Assembly (NCBI GenBank): GCA_030599705.1
Contig: JAUVNM010000144.1
Location: 1-5,394, forward strand
DNA: 5,394 bases
Reading direction: 5' to 3'
DNA from: Gammaproteobacteria bacterium
Lineage (GTDB): Bacteria; Pseudomonadota; Gammaproteobacteria; UBA9214
Position 1 is the stretch's first letter. Each line of letters begins with the position of its first letter. The notes below the pieces were generated by a model, which was not told the DNA's origin, made no database searches, and worked only from the letters and a program-made list of their open reading frames with translations. Positions 1 through 5,394 of the stretch are shown in pieces. A program made the translations under genes and the position numbers.

Positions 1-10
1 GAAAGGACTG

Positions 11-2743
11 TCAGGTCAGCTTGCCGTGACACTGCTTGTATTTCTTGCCGGATCCGCACGGACACGGCTCGTTGCGGCCTATCTTGCGACCCTTGCGCGT
101 AAACGGCGCCTGCCTCTCGCCACCTGGCTGCCCCTCACCACCCGTCTGTTCCGCGCCATCTGCCTGACCCTCTCCTCCCATGGTATTGGCCTCGGCATGC
201 CGGTATTGCCGTGGCGCCCGGCTGCGGCGCTGCTGCTCCACGGCCTCGACATCGGATTCCGCGCGCACCTGGACCCTGGAAACAATACCGATCAGGTCAT
301 GCTTGATTCGGTCCAGCATGCTGGTAAACATCTCAAAGGCCTCGCGCTTGTATTCCTGCTTCGGGTCCTTCTGTCCGTAGCCACGCAGGCCGATGCCCTG
401 CCGCAGATAATCCATCGCCGCCAGGTGCTCCTTCCAGGAAACATCCAGCACCTGCAGCATCACGGCCTTCTCGAAATGCCGGACCACCTCTGGACCCGCC
501 TGCTGTTCCTTCCCGGCATAGGCGGCATCCATGGTTTCCAGAATTTTTTCACGCAAGGATTCTTCATACAGTTCATCATCCTGTTCCAGCCACTCGCCCA
601 CTGGCATTTCCATACCGAATTCCTGGTTCAACGCCTCCTCAAGCCCCGGAATATCCCACTGCTCATCATGACTCCCCGGTGGAATACAGGTGCCGACCAG
701 CGCATTGACGACATCGTCGCGGATGGCCTTGATGGTCTCTGACACATCTCCGGTTTCCATTAACTCGTTGCGCTGCTCGTAAATCACCTTGCGCTGGTCA
801 TTGGCAACGTCATCATATTCAAGCAGGGTCTTGCGGATACCGAAATTGTGCGCTTCGACCTTGCGCTGGGCATTCTCGATCGCCTTGGAGACCCACGGAT
901 GCTCGATCGCCTCTCCCTCCTGCATACCCAGCTTCTGCATCAGGCCGGCTACCCGCTCGGAAGCGAAGATGCGCATCAGGTTGTCTTTCAGGGACAGGTA
1001 GAAACGACTCGACCCCGCATCACCCTGGCGCCCCGCCCGACCCCGCAACTGGTTATCCACGCGCCGCGATTCGTGTCGCTCCGTACCGGTAATATGCAAC
1101 CCGCCGGCCGCAATCACCTGGTCGTGGCGCTGTTGCCACTCGGTATTGATCTTTTCGATTTGCGCCGCATCCGGATTGTCCAGTGCAGCAATTTCCGCTT
1201 CACGGTTGCCACCCAGTACGATGTCAGTACCACGGCCGGCCATGTTGGTTGCAATCGTAATATGACCCGGTCGGCCGGCCTGGGCAATGATGTGTGCCTC
1301 CCTCTCATGCTGCTTGGCATTCAGCACTTCGTGTTTGATGCCTTCCTTGTTGAGCAGCTTTGAAAGGTACTCGGAGGTATCGACCGAGGCCGTACCAACC
1401 AGTACCGGCTGGCCACGCTGCTGGCAGTCACGTACATCCCCGAGGATGGCGGCAAATTTCTCTTCCATGGTGAGATAAACGAGATCGCCCATATCATTAC
1501 GAACCATCGGGTGGTGCGTCGGGATAACGATCACCTCCAGCCCGTAGATCTGCTGCAGCTCGAAGGCCTCGGTATCCGCTGTACCGGTCATCCCCGAGAG
1601 CTTGTTATACAGGCGGAAATAGTTCTGGAAGGTGATCGATGCCAGGGTCTGGTTCTCGTTCTGGATCGGAACCCCTTCTTTTGCCTCTACTGCCTGGTGC
1701 AACCCTTCCGACCAGCGCCGGCCCGGCATGGTACGGCCGGTAAATTCATCAACAATGACGATTTGCTGGTTTTCAATAATGTAATCAACATCCTTCTGGA
1801 ACAGCAGGTGCGCACGCAGGGCGGCCATCAGGTGATGCATCAGGTTGAGGTTGGCCGCATCGTACAGGCTCTCGCCTGCTTCGATCAGCTTGTCCCTGAT
1901 CAACAGTTGCTCGACATGTTCATGCCCGGCCTCCGTCAGGAACACCTGCTTGTTTTTCTCATCCAGGGTGTAATCACCCGGACCTTCCTCTTCCTCCTGC
2001 AGTTCCAGCTCGGGAATCAGGCCATTCATCCTGGTATACAGGTCCGAAGTCTCGTCCACGGGCCCGGAAATAATCAGCGGGGTGCGGGCCTCGTCAATCA
2101 GGATGGAATCCACCTCGTCAACAATGGCAAAGTTGCGTGCACCCTGCACCCTGTCTTCTGCCTTGAACGCCATATTGTCGCGCAGGTAATCGAAGCCGAA
2201 TTCATTATTGGTGCCGTAGATAATATCCGCCTCGTAGGCCGCCTTCTTGTCTTCATGGGACTGACCTGAAACCACTACCCCCATGGACAGGCCGAGGAAT
2301 TCGTAAATCTTGCCCATCCACTCGGCATCGCGGCGCGCAAGGTAATCATTGACGGTCACGATGTGCATACCCGTTCCGGGCAATGCATTCAGGTAGGCAG
2401 CCAGGGTTGCGACCAGCGTCTTGCCTTCACCGGTACGCATTTCCGCAATCTTTCCATCATGCAGCACCATGCCGCCGATCAGCTGCACGTCGAAATGCCG
2501 CATGCCAAGCGCGCGCCGGGAAGCCTCGCGCACGGTGGCAAAGGCCTCAACCAGCAGGTCATCCAGGGAAGCACCATCCTGCAGGCGCTGGCGGAACTCC
2601 TGTGTTCTGGACTTGAGTTCTTCGTCAGAGAGCTTCTCCAGGTCGGGTTCAAGCTCATTGATACGGGTGACCACCCGTGACATCCGTTTCAGCTGCCGCT
2701 CGTTGCGACTGCCGAAAACCTTGCTAAGGAGTTTGAGTTCCAT
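11..2743 (-). CDS. secA: Preprotein translocase ATPase SecA, full length
   Basis: SecA is the cytoplasmic and peripheral-membrane ATPase that pushes unfolded preproteins through SecYEG. The 910-residue product is close to the E. coli length (901). Visible landmarks in order are: an N-terminal KVFGSRNER segment; a Q-motif glutamine at about 87; Walker A TGEGKT at 104-109; Walker B DEVD at 209-212; a DEFTGR segment at 332-337; GMTGTAD at 384-390; ATNMAGRGTDIVLGG near 498-512; and the second nucleotide-fold arginine motif QLRGRAGRQGD at 565-575. The C-terminus carries the zinc/SecB-binding CPCGSGKKYKQCH motif at 894-906. It follows a Gly/Glu/Gln-rich linker at 855-878. The ATG is chosen because it gives the family-typical N-terminus, although no clear Shine-Dalgarno precedes it. 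It lies 129 bases downstream of the M23 gene on the same strand. No frameshift or missing catalytic residue is seen. Identification is essentially certain. Confidence 0.99.
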   Translation of the reverse strand: MELKLLSKVFGSRNERQLKRMSRVVTRINELEPDLEKLSDEELKSRTQEFRQRLQDGASLDDLLVEAFATVREASRRALGMRHFDVQLIGGMVLHDGKIAEMRTGEGKTLVATLAAYLNALPGTGMHIVTVNDYLARRDAEWMGKIYEFLGLSMGVVVSGQSHEDKKAAYEADIIYGTNNEFGFDYLRDNMAFKAEDRVQGARNFAIVDEVDSILIDEARTPLIISGPVDETSDLYTRMNGLIPELELQEEEEGPGDYTLDEKNKQVFLTEAGHEHVEQLLIRDKLIEAGESLYDAANLNLMHHLMAALRAHLLFQKDVDYIIENQQIVIVDEFTGRTMPGRRWSEGLHQAVEAKEGVPIQNENQTLASITFQNYFRLYNKLSGMTGTADTEAFELQQIYGLEVIVIPTHHPMVRNDMGDLVYLTMEEKFAAILGDVRDCQQRGQPVLVGTASVDTSEYLSKLLNKEGIKHEVLNAKQHEREAHIIAQAGRPGHITIATNMAGRGTDIVLGGNREAEIAALDNPDAAQIEKINTEWQQRHDQVIAAGGLHITGTERHESRRVDNQLRGRAGRQGDAGSSRFYLSLKDNLMRIFASERVAGLMQKLGMQEGEAIEHPWVSKAIENAQRKVEAHNFGIRKTLLEYDDVANDQRKVIYEQRNELMETGDVSETIKAIRDDVVNALVGTCIPPGSHDEQWDIPGLEEALNQEFGMEMPVGEWLEQDDELYEESLREKILETMDAAYAGKEQQAGPEVVRHFEKAVMLQVLDVSWKEHLAAMDYLRQGIGLRGYGQKDPKQEYKREAFEMFTSMLDRIKHDLIGIVSRVQVRAESDVEAVEQQRRSRAPRQYRHAEANTMGGEGQADGAEQTGGEGQPGGERQAPFTRKGRKIGRNEPCPCGSGKKYKQCHGKLT

Positions 2744-2801
2744 GTGAGTATGTATCTTGATTTACAGGGTAAAAATTGAATGGGCAATAATACAGCAACT
2801 A

Positions 2802-2817
2802 CCTGCAGAATAGCAGG
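2802..2817 (-). other. Small inverted repeat in the secA leader
   Basis: CCTGC and GCAGG arms of 5 bp flank a 6-base loop. On the secA-sense strand one more G-U pair can extend the stem. It lies about 58 bases upstream of the secA start. It is weak, and could be a minor RNA structure or chance. Confidence 0.3.
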
Positions 2818-2837
2818 CCGTCAAGGGTTATATGGGG

Positions 2838-2859
2838 GTGCCGGAGCAGGCCCCGGCAC
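2838..2859 (-). terminator. GC-rich hairpin just after the M23 stop codon
   Basis: GTGCCGG and CCGGCAC form a perfect 7-bp stem around an 8-base loop, starting 13 bases past the M23 stop codon. On the transcribed (minus) strand it is followed by a C-rich and then AT-mixed stretch with no U-run. It is therefore not a canonical intrinsic terminator. It could be a weak attenuator, a 3'-end stabilising structure or a processing site between the M23 gene and secA. Confidence 0.4.
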
Positions 2860-2872
2860 GGAGAAAACCACG

Positions 2873-3778
2873 TCAGTCCGCGATGTAGCGCGATGGGTTA
2901 ACGGGCTTGCCGTTGCGCAGTACCTCGAAGTGGACATGCGGACCGGTGGAGCGGCCGGTTGAGCCCATCAGTGCAATCATCTGCCCCTTCCTGACGGTAT
3001 CACCGACTTCGACAAGCTGCTCCTTGTTATGACCGTAACGGGTCACGTAGCCGTTGCCATGATTGATTTCGACCAGGTTGCCATACCCCGAGCGCTTGCC
3101 GGACCAGGTCACCACGCCGTCGCCCACGGACATCACATCGGTGCCTTCCTTGCCGGCGAAGTCCACGCCCTTGTGATACTCCTGCTTGCCGGTGAACGGG
3201 TCAGCCCGCTTGCCGAAGTTTGAGGATAACCAGCCTTCCGAGACCGGGCGACCGGACGGGAGCACGCGCTCGCGCAAACTTCGGTCCATGAGCAGGTGTT
3301 CGAGCACCGTCAGTTTGTGCTCGCGATCATCCAGCCCGATCGTGAGTTGATCGAGCATTTTCAGGAAATCCGGCAATTCAGTCGATGCCAGCCCGGGCGC
3401 ATCCTGTGGGCCGCCGACCGCTGGCAACTTGTCAAAATCGAATTCATCACTGTCGATGTCTGCCTGGCTGACCAGGCGTTCACCGAGCGCATTCACACGC
3501 AGCAACTGGGCCTGCATCTGGCCGATTCGCAGGGTCAGCGCATCCAGGTGGTCCTGGGCAGAGGCCTTCGCCCGGACGACCTCGGCCCGTTGCGCCCGCA
3601 CCTCGTTCTGCCACCTGGCGACATAGATCATCTCGTCCGCCCCCAGGCGAAACCCGGTGTACAGGAGTGCGCCGCACAGGACCGCCAGGCCGGCAACGGC
3701 AACCAGGCCGGCAGCCGGCAGATTAATCTCGAAATTCCAGACCTGTCCGCGCTTGCTGGTAAACAGTATGATGTTCAT
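2873..3778 (-). CDS. Membrane-anchored M23 (LytM-type) peptidoglycan metallopeptidase
   Basis: The 301-residue product belongs to the M23 zinc endopeptidases that cleave peptide cross-links in periplasmic peptidoglycan. Residues 1-20 are a short polar cytoplasmic end and about 21-42 form one hydrophobic membrane segment. Residues about 50-100 are charged, heptad-like and probably coiled coil. A linker rich in Asp, Pro and Gly follows, and the LytM domain occupies about 183-295. All expected catalytic residues are present: the HxxxD motif (H202, D206), H250 in RYGH, and the HxH motif GPHVHFE (H281, H283). An active enzyme, rather than a degenerate EnvC/NlpD-like activator, is therefore likely. 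The ATG yields the family-typical start MNIILFTSKRG. It has no nearby ribosome binding site, and the best candidate lies beyond a hairpin upstream. The gene is divergent from dciA and precedes secA on the same strand, an order known in other gammaproteobacteria. I can give no specific gene name. Confidence 0.93.
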   Translation of the reverse strand: MNIILFTSKRGQVWNFEINLPAAGLVAVAGLAVLCGALLYTGFRLGADEMIYVARWQNEVRAQRAEVVRAKASAQDHLDALTLRIGQMQAQLLRVNALGERLVSQADIDSDEFDFDKLPAVGGPQDAPGLASTELPDFLKMLDQLTIGLDDREHKLTVLEHLLMDRSLRERVLPSGRPVSEGWLSSNFGKRADPFTGKQEYHKGVDFAGKEGTDVMSVGDGVVTWSGKRSGYGNLVEINHGNGYVTRYGHNKEQLVEVGDTVRKGQMIALMGSTGRSTGPHVHFEVLRNGKPVNPSRYIAD

Positions 3779-3781
3779 AAT
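3753..3781 (+). promoter_or_regulatory. Candidate sigma-70 promoter for dciA
   Basis: TTGCTG at 3753-3758 and CATAAT at 3776-3781 are 17 bases apart, matching consensus at 3/6 and 5/6. Transcription would start near 3788 and give a leader of about 33 bases containing the hairpin at 3790-3808. The -35 is weak and the element overlaps the start of the divergent M23 gene, so this is only a candidate. Confidence 0.25.
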
Positions 3782-3789
3782 CTGCAGTT

Positions 3790-3808
3790 AACGGCGGCAT
3801 CCGCCGTT
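3790..3808. other. Perfect 8-bp GC-rich hairpin between the M23 gene and dciA
   Basis: AACGGCGG and CCGCCGTT flank a 3-base loop with no mismatch. It can form in RNA from either strand. For the M23 transcript it sits between an AAGGA sequence and the start codon, ending 11 bases before the ATG. For the dciA transcript it is followed directly by a short T-rich stretch (TTCCTT) and then the start codon, so it resembles a weak intrinsic terminator or attenuator. The inverted repeat is seen directly; any role is inference. Confidence 0.6.
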
Positions 3809-3809
3809 T

Positions 3810-3814
3810 TCCTT
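3810..3814 (-). promoter_or_regulatory. AAGGA: possible remote Shine-Dalgarno for the M23 gene
   Basis: AAGGA on the minus strand is the only good anti-16S match near the M23 start. It is 31 bases from the ATG, too far in linear sequence. If the hairpin at 3790-3808 folds, the effective spacing becomes about 12 bases. It is used this way only if transcription starts upstream of it. Confidence 0.3.
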
Positions 3815-3815
3815 A

Positions 3816-3821
3816 AATATA
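3816..3821 (-). promoter_or_regulatory. Candidate -10 (TATATT) for the M23 gene
   Basis: TATATT matches the sigma-70 -10 at 5 of 6 positions and sits in a locally AT-rich patch that includes the first codons of dciA. No recognisable -35 lies at normal spacing. If it is used, the transcript would begin near 3809, at the foot of the hairpin. Confidence 0.2.
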
Positions 3822-4276
3822 TGCGTTCAAATAAACCATTACGTATTAACACCGTGCTCGGCAACAGCGCGGTGGCACGCCTGATGTCCCGTGCCCGGGC
3901 ACTCGGACAACTGGATGCCGAACTGCACCAGCTGCTCCCGCCACCACTCAACAATCACTGCCGCATCCTGTCGATCCGGGATGACACGCTGGTGCTGGCT
4001 GCCGATTCACCGGTATGGGCGGCCCGGCTGCGTTTCCAGGCCACTCAACTAGTTAAACAATTATCAAAATCCAGAACTGTGAACCTGCGCACAGTTCGTG
4101 TGCGCGTACGTCCCCCGGAAAGCCGGTATACCACCAGGCCCGCCAACCGGCACACCCCGGTTTCCAGGAAGCAGTCCCACGCCCTGAAACAGGCCGCCCG
4201 GGAAGTCACTGACCCCGGACTGAAAGCGGCATTGCTGAGACTCGCAAGTCACCACACTGCTCCCGGTCAGTCCTGA
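3821..4276 (+). CDS. dciA: DUF721 family protein, DciA-type replicative helicase loader
   Basis: DciA proteins are the widespread bacterial DUF721 family that interacts with and loads the replicative helicase DnaB where the DnaC/DnaI loaders are absent. The 151-residue product shows the family's pattern. There is an N-terminal helical region (about 10-40), then a small alpha/beta core with NHCRI (45-49), the conserved DSPVWAARLRFQ stretch (62-73, W66) and a VRVRVRP strand (92-98). A basic, probably disordered linker (about 99-120) leads to a C-terminal helix, TDPGLKAALLRLASH (130-144). The ATG at 3821 is preferred because the product then begins like family members; upstream in-frame codons run antisense through the M23 gene. 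No Shine-Dalgarno is visible. It is divergent from the M23 gene (42-base gap) and convergent with lpxC (11-base gap). Its stop codon lies in a hairpin. The family call is strong; the loader role comes from family knowledge. Confidence 0.9.
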   Translation: MRSNKPLRINTVLGNSAVARLMSRARALGQLDAELHQLLPPPLNNHCRILSIRDDTLVLAADSPVWAARLRFQATQLVKQLSKSRTVNLRTVRVRVRPPESRYTTRPANRHTPVSRKQSHALKQAAREVTDPGLKAALLRLASHHTAPGQS

Positions 4277-4285
4277 CCGGGGCAG
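4257..4285. terminator. Strong hairpin between convergent dciA and lpxC
   Basis: CTGC plus CCCGGTCA pair with TGACCGGG plus GCAG, giving a 12-bp stem with a single bulged T at 4261 and a 4-base loop. The structure is nearly symmetrical, so it can form in both transcripts. The dciA stop codon TGA (4274-4276) lies in its 3' arm, and the lpxC stop codon is 2 bases beyond its edge. Neither strand has a T-run after the stem. It may be a bidirectional terminator of the non-canonical kind or a 3'-end protecting structure. Confidence 0.6.
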
Positions 4286-4287
4286 GA

Positions 4288-5199
4288 TCAGTTGACCAGA
4301 ACCGGCCGGCTGAACGTCATCGGGACGTCACTGACATCGTCAAAGGTGACGCGTTCCCAGGCTGACTCGTCTGCTACCAGGGTACGCAACAGCTTGTTGT
4401 TCAACTCATGCCCTGACTTGTAGCCACTGAAAGCACCGATCAGGCCATGGCCGAGCAGGTAGAGATCACCAATCACATCAAGGATCTTGTGTTTCACAAA
4501 CTCGTCACGGTAGCGCAGACCGTCTTCGTTCAGCACCCGGTAATCATCCATGACGACGGCATTGTCAATGCTGCCGCCCAGTGCCAGCTCACGTTCATGC
4601 AGCTGCTCTATCTCGCTCATGAAGCCGAAGGTGCGTGCCCGGCTGACCTCTTTTACAAACGAGGTTGCCGAAAAATCGATCTCTGAATGCTGGATATCCG
4701 ACTTGAATACCGGGTGATCAAACTCGATGGTAAAACCGACCTTGAACCCGTCGAACGGTTCAAACCGCGCGACCTTGTCACCTTCCTCGACCTGTAAAGG
4801 CCGCCTGATCCGGATAAACCGCTTGGATGCATCCTGCTCTTCAATACCCGCTGACTGGATCAGGAACACAAACGGCCCGGCGCTGCCATCCATGATGGGT
4901 ACTTCCGGCGCACTCAAATCCACAAATGCGTTATCAATCCCCAGCCCTGCCAGCGCAGACAGTAAATGCTCGATCGTCGAAATACGGACCGCGCCGCTGA
5001 CCAGAACCGTGGACAGACTCGTGTCACCCACGTTTTCGATACAGGCCTTGATCTGGACCGGAGGATCGAGATCAACCCGGCAAAACACAATGCCGGTATT
5101 CACGGGGGCCGGTCGCAGGGTGAGATAGATCTTCTCGCCCGTGTGCAGGCCAACACCCGTTGCACGGATGATATTTTTGAGCGTACGTTGCCGGATCAT
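4288..5199 (-). CDS. lpxC: UDP-3-O-acyl-N-acetylglucosamine deacetylase LpxC
   Basis: LpxC is the cytosolic zinc amidase that removes the acetyl group from UDP-3-O-acyl-GlcNAc, the committed step of lipid A synthesis. The 303-residue product is close to the E. coli enzyme (305). It starts MIRQRTLKNIIRATGVGLHTG, as in the family. The zinc ligands are H78 (in STIEHL), H237 and D241 (in KHKILD). E77 matches the general base and H264 (KSGH) the catalytic histidine. Other conserved segments are PIMDGSAGPFVF (101-112), SRARTFGFM (186-194) and DDYRVLNEDGLR (218-229). The reading frame extends upstream to 5301, but those 34 codons look non-coding and overlap the likely promoter. A weak AGG lies 11 bases before the ATG. 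The C-terminus ends RPVLVN and lacks the E. coli-type degron tail. The minus-strand orientation, with ftsZ possibly beyond the window, fits the common ftsZ-lpxC order. Confidence 0.98.
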   Translation of the reverse strand: MIRQRTLKNIIRATGVGLHTGEKIYLTLRPAPVNTGIVFCRVDLDPPVQIKACIENVGDTSLSTVLVSGAVRISTIEHLLSALAGLGIDNAFVDLSAPEVPIMDGSAGPFVFLIQSAGIEEQDASKRFIRIRRPLQVEEGDKVARFEPFDGFKVGFTIEFDHPVFKSDIQHSEIDFSATSFVKEVSRARTFGFMSEIEQLHERELALGGSIDNAVVMDDYRVLNEDGLRYRDEFVKHKILDVIGDLYLLGHGLIGAFSGYKSGHELNNKLLRTLVADESAWERVTFDDVSDVPMTFSRPVLVN

Positions 5200-5250
5200 G
5201 GCGTCATCTGCCTGTTTCTCGCTCTGGCAAGCACCAGAAAAGCCGCGGCG

Positions 5251-5279
5251 ATGGTAGCACAGCGCCCATTTCCTGCCTA
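5251..5279 (-). promoter_or_regulatory. Candidate extended -10 sigma-70 promoter for lpxC
   Basis: On the minus strand TAGGCA (5274-5279, 4/6) and TACCAT (5251-5256, 4/6) are separated by 17 bases. The -10 is preceded by TGC, giving an extended -10. Transcription would begin near 5244, leaving a leader of about 45 bases. This supports transcription of lpxC independent of any upstream gene and argues against a start codon further upstream. Confidence 0.5.
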
Positions 5280-5301
5280 GGTACCGGGACCCGTATTGCA
5301 C

Positions 5302-5323
5302 GCCAAACCGTCAGTTATTTGGC
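5302..5323. repeat. Short inverted repeat upstream of lpxC
   Basis: GCCAAA and TTTGGC arms are separated by 10 bases, about 25 bases upstream of the candidate lpxC -35. The spacing is about two helical turns centre to centre, as in some operators, but 6-bp arms could be chance. No regulator is suggested by the sequence. Confidence 0.25.
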
Positions 5324-5360
5324 AAATGTGCCCGTCAAGGAACATTTGATCCATTGCTTT

Positions 5361-5394
5361 CCCGTCATCCCGGCGAAGGCCGGGATCCAGTAAC
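5361..5394. repeat. REP-like dispersed palindrome at the window edge
   Basis: ATCCCGGC and GCCGGGAT form a perfect 8-bp stem around a GAAG loop (5367-5386), flanked by GTC and CCAG. This resembles short palindromes of the form GTCATcCCGGCG...CGGGAtCCAG that occur in many copies between genes of numerous proteobacteria. It lies in non-coding DNA upstream of lpxC and may continue past the window. It could also act as a terminator for an upstream minus-strand gene, but no T-run follows it on that strand. Confidence 0.55.

Larger units (their letters stand above)
2744..2872 (-). promoter_or_regulatory. secA leader / M23-secA intergenic region
   Basis: This 129-base gap separates the M23 stop codon from the secA start. 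It contains two small inverted repeats, listed separately. An AT-rich stretch lies close to secA, with a TATTAT hexamer (5 of 6 to the sigma-70 -10) at 2787-2792 on the minus strand. No convincing -35 lies 16-18 bases upstream of it, so a dedicated secA promoter is possible but unproven. No AGGAG-like ribosome binding site lies just before the secA ATG. I saw no small open reading frame resembling the SecM arrest peptide that precedes secA in enterics. Regulation of secA from this leader is inference only. Confidence 0.4.

Noticed and set aside
26..742. Long plus-strand open frame (238 codons) opposite the secA 3' half
   Set aside because: It lies wholly antisense to certain secA, has no recognisable domain, and such frames are common opposite GC-rich genes.
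1511..2269. Plus-strand open frame of 252 codons opposite secA
   Set aside because: It is a shadow of the secA codon pattern, with no family resemblance or start signal.
3296..3820. In-frame upstream extension of dciA to 326 codons
   Set aside because: The added 175 codons run antisense through the M23 coding region, whereas DUF721 proteins of this type are about 150 residues and begin near the ATG at 3821.
5200..5301. 34-residue N-terminal extension of LpxC
   Set aside because: Known LpxC proteins begin at the MIRQRTL-like start, and the extension overlaps the candidate promoter.
5281..5340. Additional lpxC promoters built from TTGACG or TTGCCA hexamers further upstream
   Set aside because: No acceptable -10 lies at 16-18 bases from either hexamer.
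1..5394. Novel defence, mobile or biosynthetic system
   Set aside because: All four genes are recognisable housekeeping genes in a known conserved order. There is no transposase, integrase, repeat array or unknown gene cluster.

Overview
The window looks like a conserved chromosomal housekeeping locus of a GC-rich gammaproteobacterium. The evidence is the gene set and order (lpxC, a DUF721/DciA gene, an M23 peptidase gene, secA) and the gammaproteobacterial character of the SecA and LpxC sequences. The same neighbourhood is known from Pseudomonas-like genomes; in enterics secM occupies the place before secA. I cannot name the genus.

Layout, left to right. Positions 11-2743 (minus) encode full-length SecA. 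Positions 2744-2872 are a leader region with two small hairpins between secA and the upstream M23 gene. Positions 2873-3778 (minus) encode a membrane-anchored LytM/M23 endopeptidase with an intact active site. Positions 3779-3820 are a 42-base divergent intergenic region dominated by a perfect GC-rich hairpin. Positions 3821-4276 (plus) encode a DUF721 protein of the DciA helicase-loader type. An 11-base gap, spanned by a strong hairpin that also covers the dciA stop codon, separates it from convergent lpxC at 4288-5199 (minus). Positions 5200-5394 are the lpxC upstream region. They hold a plausible sigma-70 promoter, a short inverted repeat and, at the window edge, a palindrome of a kind widely dispersed in proteobacterial genomes.

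The genes serve the cell envelope and replication. LpxC commits precursor to lipid A, the M23 enzyme trims peptidoglycan, SecA drives protein export, and DciA is a presumed DnaB loader. The M23 gene and secA share a strand and may be co-transcribed. DciA is transcribed against both neighbours.

I found no mobile element, CRISPR array, RNA gene or defence-like system. The points worth a second look are small-scale: the hairpin in the M23/dciA divergent region, the hairpin overlapping the dciA stop, the non-enteric LpxC C-terminus, and the absence of secM before secA.
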